From Scybalomonas sp905214925 (GTDB lineage: Bacteria; Bacillota; Clostridia; Lachnospirales; Lachnospiraceae), in NCBI GenBank assembly GCA_905214925.1, contig CAJMOB010000005.1, positions 1-64,000 on the forward strand: a stretch of DNA of 64,000 bases, given 5' to 3'. This document shows positions 1 to 9,717 of the stretch, in pieces. The number at the start of each line of letters is the position of its first letter. Position 1 is the first letter of the stretch. The notes under the pieces were generated by a model. It saw nothing but the letters and a program-made list of their open reading frames with translations. It was not told the origin of the DNA and made no database searches. A program made the position numbers and the translations under genes.

Positions 1-849
1 TCCTTGTATTATTGCATAGATAACCCAATTTTGGTAACCATCTGTTTTATAAGAAATATCTAAGGTTGCTAAATCTATTCGTGTTACTGCAATTCCTGTA
101 ACAATGAAAAATATACTTGTCATTACAATAAAAATTCCAACTGTAGAATCACGCATAAATGATAATTTTGAAGAAAATGGAATATCTTCTGTGGACTTAG
201 TTTTTTCTACCTTATCATCTATTTCAATATTTTTATTCCCTTTTTGTGTTAAAAAGCCGGCTACCTTTGCAGCTACAAGATAACCAATTGTAGAAAAATG
301 ACCTAATGCAATTGCATCTCCACCAGTTATTTTTTTTATTTCTTTTTGTGCAAAAGCAGGTATTATGGCCATAAAAAGTCCTAATATAAGAGAACTACAT
401 ACAATAACTTCCCATTTTTTCATTCCACTCTCATTTAACACAACCGTCAAGAGACTAGCCATATAAAGTGTATGATGTCCTGTCAAGAAAATATAGTGAA
501 ATGGACCAAAACGAGCCATAATAATATTAGTAACCATCCCCCAAAACATTACCATAGGTACTTCCACTGCATATTGTGCAATTCCTAACGATGCCATCGC
601 TTCCATATTCGGAATGACACCTTGAATATTGAAATCATAATTGAATAATACCCCAAAGTCTTTTAATGCACCATTTTGTAAAAAATTTGTTCCTGCGGAC
701 AAAAGAACAAATCCTACAATTGCTGTAACTGTACCTTTAATCACATGATCGATTGTTTTGCGTTGTAAAAGAAGACCCAGTAATGTTACACCACCTACAA
801 GAAGTGCAGGACTAGATATCACTTCTCGAATCAATATCAGTATTTGCAT
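1..849 (-). CDS. PTS IIC component, UlaA/SgaT family (partial, C-terminus outside window)
   Basis: An open frame runs from an ATG at 849 to the window edge without a stop, so the C-terminus is missing (283 codons seen). The product is a polytopic membrane protein with hydrophobic segments throughout. The N-terminal stretch (LLLQRKTIDHVIKGTVTAIV) and the later TGHH motif resemble UlaA-type ascorbate/pentitol IIC permeases, which import a sugar and pass it on for phosphorylation. A purine-rich ribosome site (AAGAAGGGAGAAGG) precedes the start. It lies 15 bases behind the PRD regulator and belongs to the same operon as the IIB gene. The substrate cannot be read from the sequence; ascorbate is only the namesake of the family. 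Confidence 0.85.
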   Translation of the reverse strand, partial: MQILILIREVISSPALLVGGVTLLGLLLQRKTIDHVIKGTVTAIVGFVLLSAGTNFLQNGALKDFGVLFNYDFNIQGVIPNMEAMASLGIAQYAVEVPMVMFWGMVTNIIMARFGPFHYIFLTGHHTLYMASLLTVVLNESGMKKWEVIVCSSLILGLFMAIIPAFAQKEIKKITGGDAIALGHFSTIGYLVAAKVAGFLTQKGNKNIEIDDKVEKTKSTEDIPFSSKLSFMRDSTVGIFIVMTSIFFIVTGIAVTRIDLATLDISYKTDGYQNWVIYAIIQG

Positions 850-864
850 ATACCTTCTCCCTTC

Positions 865-2955
865 TTAAAGCGCTGACAATTTGGAACGAAGAATTTCACA
901 CACTGTATGAGCATTTTTTGCATCAACAACTTCATCAATTTGTTCAGGCTTTGCTAGTACCTTTCGAATGTCTTTTAAAATACCTATATGTTTTTGTTGA
1001 TCTTCCACCACCAAAAAGAAAATAATTCTCGCCCTTTTTTCACCTTCAAATAAAATCCCATCTGGTGCAATTCCAATAGAGATATCCAAATGCTTTACTC
1101 CAGTTTCCGGACGAGCATGTGCTAGGATCAGATCTTTTGTAACAAACATATAAGGTCCAGCTTCCACTAAGCGCTCTAAAATATATTCCACATACCTTTC
1201 ATCAATACTGCCTCTTGCCAAAAGTGGGGAAGCTGTCGTATAAATTGCTCTTTCCCATGCATTTCTTTCTCTTTCTGAACCAAACTTCTCTATTGTCTTA
1301 TCTTCAACATTACTTCCATTTTTATCTAAAAACAGAATTCTATCCTCTGTTAAGAAATCCGTAAGTCTCCACATATTGGGATTCAATATTGGTTGCTTTT
1401 CTTCTTGCTGCTGAATAAAGAACTGCTCTAATTCATGTTTTAATTCTAAATGCCTTTCTGGTAAAACATATTTTTTGATTAATTGAAATAATGCTTCTGT
1501 ATCAACAAAACCAAACCTACTTCGAATTAATGGATGATTCAAAATATTTTTACGATCAAAATCATTTAAAATTGGATTTACAACAATTACTGGCACAACT
1601 GCCTTTATTTTCACTGATGTGATAATAATATCACATATATTCTGTGGATTAACAATCTCCGAAGCTGCCTTAATTCCAACAATCTTTGCCCAAGGTAAAA
1701 TTCTTTTGAGCTCATAACTGATCATATTTCCTGTAGCTACTCCATTCATACAAACAACAAGGATTCGCAACTCTTTTTCATCATGCTTTGCCTGCTCTAA
1801 GTATGCCCCAAAATGTAGTGACAAATAAGCCACTTCACTATCTGAAATTTGTACACCAATCTGTTGTTCCAAATACTTCACTGTCACTCTCATAATATCA
1901 AAAATATATGGATATTCTCTTTGGATATCCTCTGCCATTGGATTCCCAATTTGAATACCAAACCTATAGCGGTAAATGGATGATTTAATATGTTGATATA
2001 GATTTCGAATAAGACCTTCTTTGTGTTCAAATACAACACACGCTCTTCGTTCAAATTCTGTGACAAGATTTTTTGCAATTTCTACAATCGATTCATTTTC
2101 CTCCGTATCTGACTCCATTTTAGAATATGATGCAAGCCTTCCACCTAAGAAATGTAATGTTAAATATATCTTTTCCATATCAGAAAGTTCTGGAAAATAC
2201 TTTTTTATTAAATGATATTCTTTTGAATCTTCTACTTTTTTTATGCTAACATCTGAAAAATACAACTCATCATTTCCATTTTCCATAATTGGAATCATTG
2301 CTGCCAATGCAACCATATCATTTTGAACATAATGAACATCTAATTCGTTCTCTATTTTTTCAATTCGCCTTAAATAACATGTAATTTCTTCCATGCATAG
2401 AAAACTTAATTTCCCAGCTGATAACAAAGGTTCTAACATATTAAAATATAACAAAAAAATTGCTCGTATTCGAATTGGATTTCCATCAATCCAATATCCC
2501 CTTTTCTTTTCATAACGAATCCCTAATTGATATGTATATAATTGAGCAATAACCACCTGAAGATCAGAAAAAATTGTATTACGACTTACCAAACATATAT
2601 TCATCAAATCCTCTACATAAACAGGTGTTCTAGAAACTATAATTTGACAAATAATAATCTTAATACGCTCACTTGGTGTAAAAATATAGTCACCTTGGGG
2701 CTGTTCCATCTGCATTGCACTCTCAAATGCATTTTTTTCTTTCTCTGTAAAAGTTTGTACCTTTCCTCTCACAACCTGAATACTTGGTAATTTTTTCATA
2801 TTTAACCAATTGTTTGCTTTATCAAGTTCATTGTAAACAGTCCTCGTAGAAACTGATAACTCCATTGCAATTTCTTTAATACTAAGCTCTCTACTCCGAT
2901 TTAAAATCATATTTATCATTTTTCTTGTACGTTCATTTAAATATCCCACTGCCAT
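865..2955 (-). CDS. PRD-containing transcriptional activator with EIIB and EIIA domains (MtlR/LicR type)
   Basis: A 696-residue regulator. An N-terminal DeoR/HTH_11-type helix-turn-helix (about residues 12-50, with the recognition helix near VSTRTVYNEL) is followed by a second Mga-like HTH, two PTS regulation domains (about 180-390), an EIIB-like domain with the P-loop cysteine (VVCMNGVATG, near 405) and an EIIA-like domain with a candidate phospho-histidine (LAHARPETG). Proteins of this architecture activate sugar PTS operons and sense the state of the PTS by phosphorylation of PRD, EIIB and EIIA residues. The gene sits between IIB and IIC. Since no separate IIA gene is present, the fused EIIA domain might also serve the transporter, but that is inference. 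Confidence 0.9.
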   Translation of the reverse strand: MAVGYLNERTRKMINMILNRSRELSIKEIAMELSVSTRTVYNELDKANNWLNMKKLPSIQVVRGKVQTFTEKEKNAFESAMQMEQPQGDYIFTPSERIKIIICQIIVSRTPVYVEDLMNICLVSRNTIFSDLQVVIAQLYTYQLGIRYEKKRGYWIDGNPIRIRAIFLLYFNMLEPLLSAGKLSFLCMEEITCYLRRIEKIENELDVHYVQNDMVALAAMIPIMENGNDELYFSDVSIKKVEDSKEYHLIKKYFPELSDMEKIYLTLHFLGGRLASYSKMESDTEENESIVEIAKNLVTEFERRACVVFEHKEGLIRNLYQHIKSSIYRYRFGIQIGNPMAEDIQREYPYIFDIMRVTVKYLEQQIGVQISDSEVAYLSLHFGAYLEQAKHDEKELRILVVCMNGVATGNMISYELKRILPWAKIVGIKAASEIVNPQNICDIIITSVKIKAVVPVIVVNPILNDFDRKNILNHPLIRSRFGFVDTEALFQLIKKYVLPERHLELKHELEQFFIQQQEEKQPILNPNMWRLTDFLTEDRILFLDKNGSNVEDKTIEKFGSERERNAWERAIYTTASPLLARGSIDERYVEYILERLVEAGPYMFVTKDLILAHARPETGVKHLDISIGIAPDGILFEGEKRARIIFFLVVEDQQKHIGILKDIRKVLAKPEQIDEVVDAKNAHTVCEILRSKLSAL

Positions 2956-2959
2956 AAAA

Positions 2960-3250
2960 TTATATACTCTCCAATAATGATTTTAATTGTATTGCTGCCT
3001 TATTAGAATCCATCAGATCTTCAAGTCCAATTACGAGCAAATTCTCAAAATTTGTTAACAATTCTTGAGATACAACAAATAAATCTGCTTTATCTTCTGA
3101 CACATCGGATAAAGAACCGAATATAACATTAATATCTGTTCTTCCTAAATGCTCCAATGCTTCTTCTATGGTCATCTGCATAATAAGCGAAGTACCTACA
3201 CCATTTCCACAACAACACATAATCGTTCGAATCTCTCGTTTCATTGCCAT
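2960..3250 (-). CDS. PTS IIB component (GatB/SgaB-like)
   Basis: A 96-residue cytoplasmic phosphocarrier. The N-terminal CCCGNGVGTS loop holds the cysteine that takes phosphate from IIA and gives it to the incoming sugar; length and fold pattern fit the lactose/galactitol/ascorbate IIB group. It is the first gene of a minus-strand operon, 4 bases ahead of the PRD regulator and upstream of the UlaA-like IIC. ATG codons 1 and 3 are both possible starts (3250 or 3244). There are three cysteines in a row at the active site; by family pattern the last one, before GNG, should be the phosphorylated residue. Confidence 0.88.
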   Translation of the reverse strand: MAMKREIRTIMCCCGNGVGTSLIMQMTIEEALEHLGRTDINVIFGSLSDVSEDKADLFVVSQELLTNFENLLVIGLEDLMDSNKAAIQLKSLLESI

Positions 3251-3359
3251 CCATTCTCTCTAAAATCTTCAATATAATTACTACTAGTTAACCAACAAAA
3301 AATAGAAACTCTCCCTATCTCCAAAACCCAATAGTTACTTTTGTCATAACCAAATTCTA

Positions 3360-4004
3360 TTAAATTAGTTTTTGAATTTCTGCAGGAGTTTCTACAAGAT
3401 ACGTTGCTCCTGCTCTTAGCAATTCTGCCTTGTCTCCAAATCCAAAGAGTACCCCAATTCCTTCCATACCTAGCTCTTTGGCCGATTCCATGTCAAATTT
3501 ACGATCTCCTATCATAATCGCTTTCTTAACATCTTCAATTCCTGCCAGTTCCATAGCATATTTCATAACGTCTAACTTTTCATTTCTTGGCCCATGAAGT
3601 TCTGCTCCTGCTACATAATCAAAATATTGTCTAATATTAAAATATTCTAAAATTTGATTCGCAAAAACTTCTGGCTTTGAAGTTGCCAAAAGAATTGTCT
3701 TTTTCTCTTGTTTTAAACCTTTTAATAGCTCTACAATTCCATCATAAAGTTCATTTTCAAAGATTCCTTTTTCTTTATAGTATTCGCGATATTTTTCCAC
3801 CGCTTTCTTAGCATCTTCTTCTGTCATATGATAAAATTCCATAAAACTCTCTTTTAATGGCGGTCCAATAAAAACTTTAAGTGCCTCTAAATTTTCCTCT
3901 TCGATTCCCATCGCTCGTAAAGCATATTGAACGGACTTTGTAATTCCAAGTCCAGAGTCTGTAATTGTTCCATCTAAATCAAAAAGTATATATTGCTTGC
4001 TCAT
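3360..4004 (-). CDS. HAD-superfamily hydrolase (phosphoglycolate phosphatase/PpaX-like)
   Basis: A 214-residue HAD-IA phosphatase. Motif I is FDLDGTITDS at residues 8-17 with both nucleophile and acid aspartates. Motif II is the LLATSK threonine/serine region near 105. The lysine and motif III/IV acidic residues occur near GPRNEK and MIGDRKFD. A helical cap lies between motifs I and II. Such enzymes dephosphorylate small phosphometabolites; substrate is not predictable. It lies about 110 bases upstream of the PTS operon in the same direction, and could be cotranscribed with it or be a separate gene. An AGGA ribosome site precedes the ATG. Confidence 0.88.
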   Translation of the reverse strand: MSKQYILFDLDGTITDSGLGITKSVQYALRAMGIEEENLEALKVFIGPPLKESFMEFYHMTEEDAKKAVEKYREYYKEKGIFENELYDGIVELLKGLKQEKKTILLATSKPEVFANQILEYFNIRQYFDYVAGAELHGPRNEKLDVMKYAMELAGIEDVKKAIMIGDRKFDMESAKELGMEGIGVLFGFGDKAELLRAGATYLVETPAEIQKLI

Positions 4005-4099
4005 TTTTTTCCTACCATTTCTTTTTCTTATTGTTCATCTGTATGTTATTTATTATCATTATATCATTGGAAAGTCTATTTTTCAAAAGATATATAGTA

Positions 4100-4169
4100 T
4101 ATGCCAATATCGGTAAAATATCAACAAATACAACACTTGATTTTGATACTTTTTGCCGTTATTGGCATA
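4100..4169. repeat. Long imperfect inverted repeat after the Tad-like operon
   Basis: TATGCCAAT at 4100-4108 pairs with ATTGGCATA at 4161-4169, with further inner pairing (CGG/CCG and A-run/T-run), giving a hairpin of about 70 nt. It begins roughly 25 bases beyond the stop codon of the last operon gene. No clear U-tract follows on the minus strand, so it may be an mRNA 3'-end structure rather than a classical terminator. Confidence 0.5.
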
Positions 4170-4193
4170 CTAAAAAATCTCTTATATTAATTA

Positions 4194-7100
4194 TTAATGG
4201 GTTCCCCCCACTTTATAATCTCTTGCCGCTGAATGTTTCAAATCATATACAAGTACATCTCCATCTTCAAATAATACTATTTCCCCTGTTTCATTTTCTT
4301 TCCCATAGCAATATCCTTCTACTTTCCACATATTGCAAAATCCACGTTTCTCATTTTCTTTATTGCAATAATCTAGATGAATTGCTTTATTTTGAATGGT
4401 TTCTATCTGAAATTGAAGAACTAAATATCCATCTTTCAACCAAATATCACTTTCGGATGAAATTCCATGTTCTTTTGCATACTGTTTGATATTAACCCCT
4501 TGTTCTGCTACATATACTTCACTAGGAATTCCATATTGTCCATACCAGCGTTGCACACTTTTTCCAATGTCTTTTTCTGAACGACTTGGATTTCCTCTTC
4601 TTATCTCTCCAATAAAAGTTCGAACAGAATCAGGGAGCATTATATTTTGATAAGTATAAATTGGTTTTTCCCAGTTTTTCCACTGAGCGAGTGTTAAATT
4701 CAAATAGTCACATACTCTTTTTTGTTCTGTTTCTGTTACCGAGAAATACGGTTCACTGATTTTATAAGATTTTTTATTTGTAATGTCTTTTTTGCCTCCC
4801 ATTTTAATAAAATTCCATTTTTGTCCATCAACTGTTTCTGAATAATAAACAGCCACTTCTCTTCTTTCACTACCATCTTGATTCATGTAATAAAATTTAG
4901 GTTGAATTCGGATGTAATCTTTATTTGTTTCCATCGTGCCAATGGTATCAATGGTAAATCGAATCTGATACCCTGGTTTCATAATTCCTGCGCCCCTTTT
5001 GTCTGGGTGACTTTTTTCAAAAAGGGGTAGAGTATAAATAGAATCCTGTCCATTGAAATTGCCATCTCGATTATAGATACCTACAGAATAAAATTTTCCA
5101 GAAGGCTCCATAGAATCTTTTTTTCGAAATACCGATTGCCATAAAGGATAATCACTAATATCTCGAATGGAAAATCCATAGACTCTTCCAACGACTTGTA
5201 CTGTCTTTGTATCGGTGGCTGTATAGTTTTCCACTTGGAAATTAGCATATTCTTCGCAATACTGTTCTCCACTATGATATATTCCATTTAAACTAATACA
5301 TCGATATTGAATGGAATAAATGCCTTCTTTTACCCAAGTCGGTAAATAGTAGGCTACATTACTATCATTATCAATCCATGTTCCTGCTGGATACCATTCA
5401 TTTCCTCGATACACATCAAATGGAAATTTCACCTGCTTTTTCGCTACAAATTCTCTATATTCTCGTTGTCCATATCCTTTGATGGATTGGTGTTCTCCAC
5501 TAGTTGCTATGTCCGTTTGAAACTCTCGATCTAAAATAAGACTTGGAATAACCTCGTTTGGATTTTTTAGTTGGTTATACTTCCTATCATCGGAAATAGT
5601 TGCTTTACATATGACAGGGGTATGAACAATGATTCCATTCACATCCTCTACAGGATAATGTAACGTATTTCCTTCACTTCCTGCTCCTACATGAAGGATA
5701 GCTTTATAAAAAACAGTTCCCTCACTTTCATAAGAACCGTTCGCTTTTGCAACTGGAATTTGCACTCCCTCTTTATATAACACATTCTTACCAATTCTCT
5801 TTGTTATTGTTGGCAACGCCTTTGGTTTTTCTGTTTTTCCCTCACACCAGTTATCCCCCATATACACCTTGCCTTTAAAAGTAACTTTATCATTTCGCAC
5901 TTGAATCGTACCCACTTGTTTTTCCGCATAAGAAGACCAGTTCTCAACTGGAATGACAGGTCGACTTGTCCCACCTGAAATTGTTACTAACGGAAGCATT
6001 TTATCTTTCACTTTTGGTTCCTTTATAGAAACATTAGAGGCATTAAAAATAAGTCCAACTTCACTTGCATTCGAACCATTGGTAGCCTCTATATTTTCTT
6101 CTACTGGAAAAGCATCATTTTTTAATATCATATTTTTCACACGATATCCATGTAAGTAATCTACTTTCCAATATTGAAATTTTCTCTTCACACTATAAGT
6201 TTTCGTAACTGTTTTTTCTATACTTTTTGGAATATAAGTAATGACCCCTGTTTTTTTATCTATCAATTGTTCTGCCCACGTTAAATGATAGGTCCTCGTC
6301 ACTTTTACCGGATAATACTTCGTTCCACTGACCTTATAAAATCGATATTTTAGCAAGTATTCATTGGTAAATCCATTGAGATAAAGATCTTTTGTGACAG
6401 GAATTCCTTCTTTCACATTATAATTCTCATTTCCTCTTTCTTCGGCTTGAATAATTGCTTTGGAAATAGGTTCCTCAAATCTGCCTTCTATTTCCTCATC
6501 CGTTTCTACTTCTTTTTGAAACCTCTTATAGATTGCATAGACTTCTAATCCCCCATCTTGTATTTCAATGGAACGCTTTCGAATCCTAGGCAACTCTGCA
6601 CAATAAGCACTATAATCATTCAATGGACTTACCGATACTTTCTCTCTTCCAACAACCGATTTGCTAATCCCTATATTTTTATAATACACTTCATATAAAT
6701 AATACTGTTCTGAGCCATCCAAAGAACTTTTTTTCATAGGAATATTCCTTCCACTTGTTGCAAAAAAACTATGGGTTGGATATGCACCCTGGTCCTCCTT
6801 TCCCAAATCGATATAAGTTCCATTCACAAGCGCTTTAAAAATTAGCGTTACCTTTTGATTTACTGGTGCATATTGGATTTCTATATCAAACCGATCAGCA
6901 AAGTCATCGGGGTTATTCCATCCTCTTGCATGCTTAATTCCCTCCAGTGTTCGATAATACTCTCCTGTCGGTTTTCCATTCTCATATACTTGGATAATGG
7001 CGTTGAGATAAACATAGCCACCTGATTCCTTTAATGTTTCGGCATTGATTCCTGCATTTTGTAATTGCTTTGTGACTTTGTTTTCTGGAAAAGTGAATAT

Positions 7101-7553
7101 AGTGTTAGTTTCGCCATCTTCCTGCCACGATTTCACTTCTCCATCTTTTAACCAAAACTCTCCTCTCCTTCCTTTTGTCGGATCTCCATACGTCTTTTTG
7201 CTCTTTACTGTAAATCCTTCTGTTCGCCACGTAGTCACAGTGGATGCAGTAGTATCCTTAACAGGACCATATATAATTTTTCCATTTTCCATACTTGCCA
7301 TTTTCTCTTTTTCCTGATCCGATTGTGATTTTGTTTTTGAAAAGGCAATACTAGCTTTTCTATTTTTTTCTTCCTCCTTTTCCTTACTAAACTGATCTTC
7401 TTCTACTTGTTGTCCTATTTCTTTTTGTAGTGGATAAGCTACCACTTCTTGCTGAGTAACACAAAGGCTAATTAAAATCAATAAAATACCCAGTACTTGC
7501 CTTATCGCCAAAAGAATCTTCTGGTTTCCATTGTTTAACTCGATACATTTCAT
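4194..7553 (-). CDS. Large secreted protein of the Tad-like operon, function unknown
   Basis: 1119 residues with an N-terminal signal peptide (basic start, then LLAIRQVLGILLILISLCV), followed by a charged linker rich in K, E and Q and a long, mostly beta-rich extracellular region. I do not recognise a catalytic domain. From memory, similar proteins near Clostridia pilus loci carry a DUF5704-type region, but I cannot confirm this. It is the last gene of the operon and its start overlaps the preceding SLH-protein gene by 86 bases; the signal peptide directly after ATG 7553 supports that start. A surface adhesin or pilus-associated protein is the likeliest role, by position and secretion signal only. 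Confidence 0.75.
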   Translation of the reverse strand: MKCIELNNGNQKILLAIRQVLGILLILISLCVTQQEVVAYPLQKEIGQQVEEDQFSKEKEEEKNRKASIAFSKTKSQSDQEKEKMASMENGKIIYGPVKDTTASTVTTWRTEGFTVKSKKTYGDPTKGRRGEFWLKDGEVKSWQEDGETNTIFTFPENKVTKQLQNAGINAETLKESGGYVYLNAIIQVYENGKPTGEYYRTLEGIKHARGWNNPDDFADRFDIEIQYAPVNQKVTLIFKALVNGTYIDLGKEDQGAYPTHSFFATSGRNIPMKKSSLDGSEQYYLYEVYYKNIGISKSVVGREKVSVSPLNDYSAYCAELPRIRKRSIEIQDGGLEVYAIYKRFQKEVETDEEIEGRFEEPISKAIIQAEERGNENYNVKEGIPVTKDLYLNGFTNEYLLKYRFYKVSGTKYYPVKVTRTYHLTWAEQLIDKKTGVITYIPKSIEKTVTKTYSVKRKFQYWKVDYLHGYRVKNMILKNDAFPVEENIEATNGSNASEVGLIFNASNVSIKEPKVKDKMLPLVTISGGTSRPVIPVENWSSYAEKQVGTIQVRNDKVTFKGKVYMGDNWCEGKTEKPKALPTITKRIGKNVLYKEGVQIPVAKANGSYESEGTVFYKAILHVGAGSEGNTLHYPVEDVNGIIVHTPVICKATISDDRKYNQLKNPNEVIPSLILDREFQTDIATSGEHQSIKGYGQREYREFVAKKQVKFPFDVYRGNEWYPAGTWIDNDSNVAYYLPTWVKEGIYSIQYRCISLNGIYHSGEQYCEEYANFQVENYTATDTKTVQVVGRVYGFSIRDISDYPLWQSVFRKKDSMEPSGKFYSVGIYNRDGNFNGQDSIYTLPLFEKSHPDKRGAGIMKPGYQIRFTIDTIGTMETNKDYIRIQPKFYYMNQDGSERREVAVYYSETVDGQKWNFIKMGGKKDITNKKSYKISEPYFSVTETEQKRVCDYLNLTLAQWKNWEKPIYTYQNIMLPDSVRTFIGEIRRGNPSRSEKDIGKSVQRWYGQYGIPSEVYVAEQGVNIKQYAKEHGISSESDIWLKDGYLVLQFQIETIQNKAIHLDYCNKENEKRGFCNMWKVEGYCYGKENETGEIVLFEDGDVLVYDLKHSAARDYKVGGTH

Positions 7554-8772
7554 CTCCTATCCTATCCCACCAAATCCCTACTATCTGCTTATCACTAAAC
7601 ACATCTCTACATGTATTAATAGAATAATCAAAACAAAATGCGATTGATTGATTCTTTTTTAATCCACTGATCTTCACACTGTCTCCAAAAACAATCTCAT
7701 TTTGTTGTTGAGATTTTGTTGTTGGAATAAAGTCAGCACTGACAACCTTAAATTTTACATAACATCTCACATAATAGCCTCCAACTACTGAATAATGCAA
7801 TGAACTTGGATCTGTTGTTACAACATCTGCCTTTAATATCACATGATTTTTTTGAGCCTTTTTTTGATATTCCTTAATGCTTGCTAATCCAAATTGATAA
7901 CCTTCTTTTCCACTCGGATGACAATACGTCTTTGCTAACTCTTCTCTCCATTTTTTCTTACATGTTCGATAATCATAGTTTAACTTTAACCGCAAATTCC
8001 TTTCCACAACGGAATACCCCTTCTTCAGTAAATTAAATTTATACTGATCCATATATTTGGGATTACTCATATCAACCGGAGGTATATAATCATGTCCTTT
8101 TCTAGGTTTATTGGAATGCATTGTCCTTTGATAAATAAATGCCATCTCATAAAAAGAATTCGGATATCCTTCTAACACATACGGGAAACTTTTATAATTT
8201 TTTGGCAAGTTGGTTGTTCGAATGACTTGCCCATCAAAGCTGATTTCTCTTCTCTTTTTTGGTTCTAATAGTCTCGCCTTCATTTTTTTGAATGCTACTT
8301 TCGTCATTCCTTTTTTTAATTCCAGTTCTCTCTGTCCTGTGTAAAGTCCTTTACTCGTTCCAACAACAATCCCTTTCCCATAGGCTTCCATTAAGTTTCT
8401 TTGCATCTCAAAGCTATATTTACTTAAATCACCAAGCCTGTGATATCGAGCAATATTGTCATACTTATCCTCTTCTTCAAAATCTCCTCGATAATACCAA
8501 TCGATCTGATTGATCATACAAATGGCTTCTGCTCGACTTACTTTTTTCTTTGGATTTAATGATAATAAATAATCTTCAATGGAGTACTCTCTCCCTCCCA
8601 TTTCTTTCTCAAACTTTGCGATAACAGGTTTCAATAACTCTAAAAACTGTTCTCCTGTAAGAGCCAAATCCTCTTTTCCAAAAACAGTATTTGGCATTAT
8701 AAGTGTTACAATCAAGACACTGATTCCAATTATATTTCTTATTACTTTTAGAATCTTCATTTGAAAGCTCAT
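7468..8772 (-). CDS. Secreted protein with S-layer-homology-like region
   Basis: About 434 residues from the chosen ATG at 8772, which has a GAGGA ribosome site at good spacing; the longer frame from 8793 lacks one. A signal peptide (VIRNIIGISVLIVTLIMP) precedes a region around residues 55-165 that resembles SLH modules (KVSRAEAICMI and a following segment with YGKGIVVGTSKGLYTG). SLH modules anchor proteins to cell-wall polymers. The C-terminal half is unrecognised. Its 3' end overlaps the next, very large secreted gene. Position at the end of the pilus operon suggests a wall-anchored component; this is inference. Confidence 0.72.
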   Translation of the reverse strand: MSFQMKILKVIRNIIGISVLIVTLIMPNTVFGKEDLALTGEQFLELLKPVIAKFEKEMGGREYSIEDYLLSLNPKKKVSRAEAICMINQIDWYYRGDFEEEDKYDNIARYHRLGDLSKYSFEMQRNLMEAYGKGIVVGTSKGLYTGQRELELKKGMTKVAFKKMKARLLEPKKRREISFDGQVIRTTNLPKNYKSFPYVLEGYPNSFYEMAFIYQRTMHSNKPRKGHDYIPPVDMSNPKYMDQYKFNLLKKGYSVVERNLRLKLNYDYRTCKKKWREELAKTYCHPSGKEGYQFGLASIKEYQKKAQKNHVILKADVVTTDPSSLHYSVVGGYYVRCYVKFKVVSADFIPTTKSQQQNEIVFGDSVKISGLKKNQSIAFCFDYSINTCRDVFSDKQIVGIWWDRIGDEMYRVKQWKPEDSFGDKASTGYFIDFN

Positions 8773-8865
8773 ATTCTCTTCCTCTTTCCTCATAAATTTT
8801 CTATGTAGATTCTATTTCCTAGAACCCTTTTCTTAAAACTAATTTTTCTCTCCTTCTATTTTTTC

Positions 8866-9717
8866 TTATTCCTCTTCTATTATCTCAATCTCTTTTTCTT
8901 GCTTATATGTTCTCGCACCAGCATATAAGAATCGATCATAAGTATCTCCCATTAAACTATCCACAGGATACCCTTGAAATAACACAATAATCCCCATATC
9001 ATCTAATGTTCTACACCACGGTTGGGTTTCTATTTCTGGTAAATAAAACTCATATTGTTTCCCATATTGGATTCCAATCAAATTATAGCGGTTGATCACC
9101 TGTTGCATACTCTTTTTTATTGTCTCTATCACCGTATGACGCCTAATTTGTTCAAATCTTTCATCATCTCTCATCCAAGAAAAATCCTTATTTTTATTTG
9201 CCACATCAAAACGCAGTCCTTCTACCCACTCTTTTTGCTCTAGGGAATAAATGCGAACCCAATCTCTTAAATTTCCAATGGAAAATTCATACTGATATCC
9301 ATTTTCCTCATATTGATAGGAATAATAAGGACTCCAATATTCTTCTAACTGCCCTTCTCCTTCTTTTTGCACTGGTTTTCGATAAGCAATGGACATTCTA
9401 TTTAACTCTATAATGCTAATCAGTGGTAAATGCTGTTTGATTCTCTTTTGCCCCATGGGATTTCTCATAAACCCAAAGTTTCCATAGAAAGAATGATAAA
9501 AGGCATCTACACATTCCTCTCGATTTATTTTTATATTTTTAAAATCATCTTGTTCTACCATATAAAACAAAGCATCATCTATGGCATTATCCATTTTCTT
9601 ATGATATTGCCGTTCATATTGCCCATAAACAATCCATTCTCTTTGAGCCAATTGTAATGGTAGAAGAAGACTCATAACCAATGCCCAAAATAAAATGCCA
9701 TAGTCAACTAATTTCAT
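8866..9717 (-). CDS. Membrane-anchored pilin-like/assembly protein of the Tad-like operon
   Basis: 283 residues with one N-terminal hydrophobic helix (about residues 6-24) and the rest predicted outside the membrane. The shape (short cytoplasmic tip, single helix, long soluble domain) matches minor pseudopilins or TadE/TadF-like proteins, but I see no definite prepilin peptidase site. It overlaps the preceding gene by 14 bases, which suggests coupled translation; a strong AGGAGG lies 11 bases before the ATG. Function is inferred from operon position between the pilin-like genes and the SLH protein. Confidence 0.68.
   Translation of the reverse strand: MKLVDYGILFWALVMSLLLPLQLAQREWIVYGQYERQYHKKMDNAIDDALFYMVEQDDFKNIKINREECVDAFYHSFYGNFGFMRNPMGQKRIKQHLPLISIIELNRMSIAYRKPVQKEGEGQLEEYWSPYYSYQYEENGYQYEFSIGNLRDWVRIYSLEQKEWVEGLRFDVANKNKDFSWMRDDERFEQIRRHTVIETIKKSMQQVINRYNLIGIQYGKQYEFYLPEIETQPWCRTLDDMGIIVLFQGYPVDSLMGDTYDRFLYAGARTYKQEKEIEIIEEE

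Noticed and set aside
3965..4489. 174-codon plus-strand frame opposite the HAD and secreted-protein genes
   Set aside because: Overlaps two well-supported minus-strand genes, has a low-complexity translation and no ribosome site.
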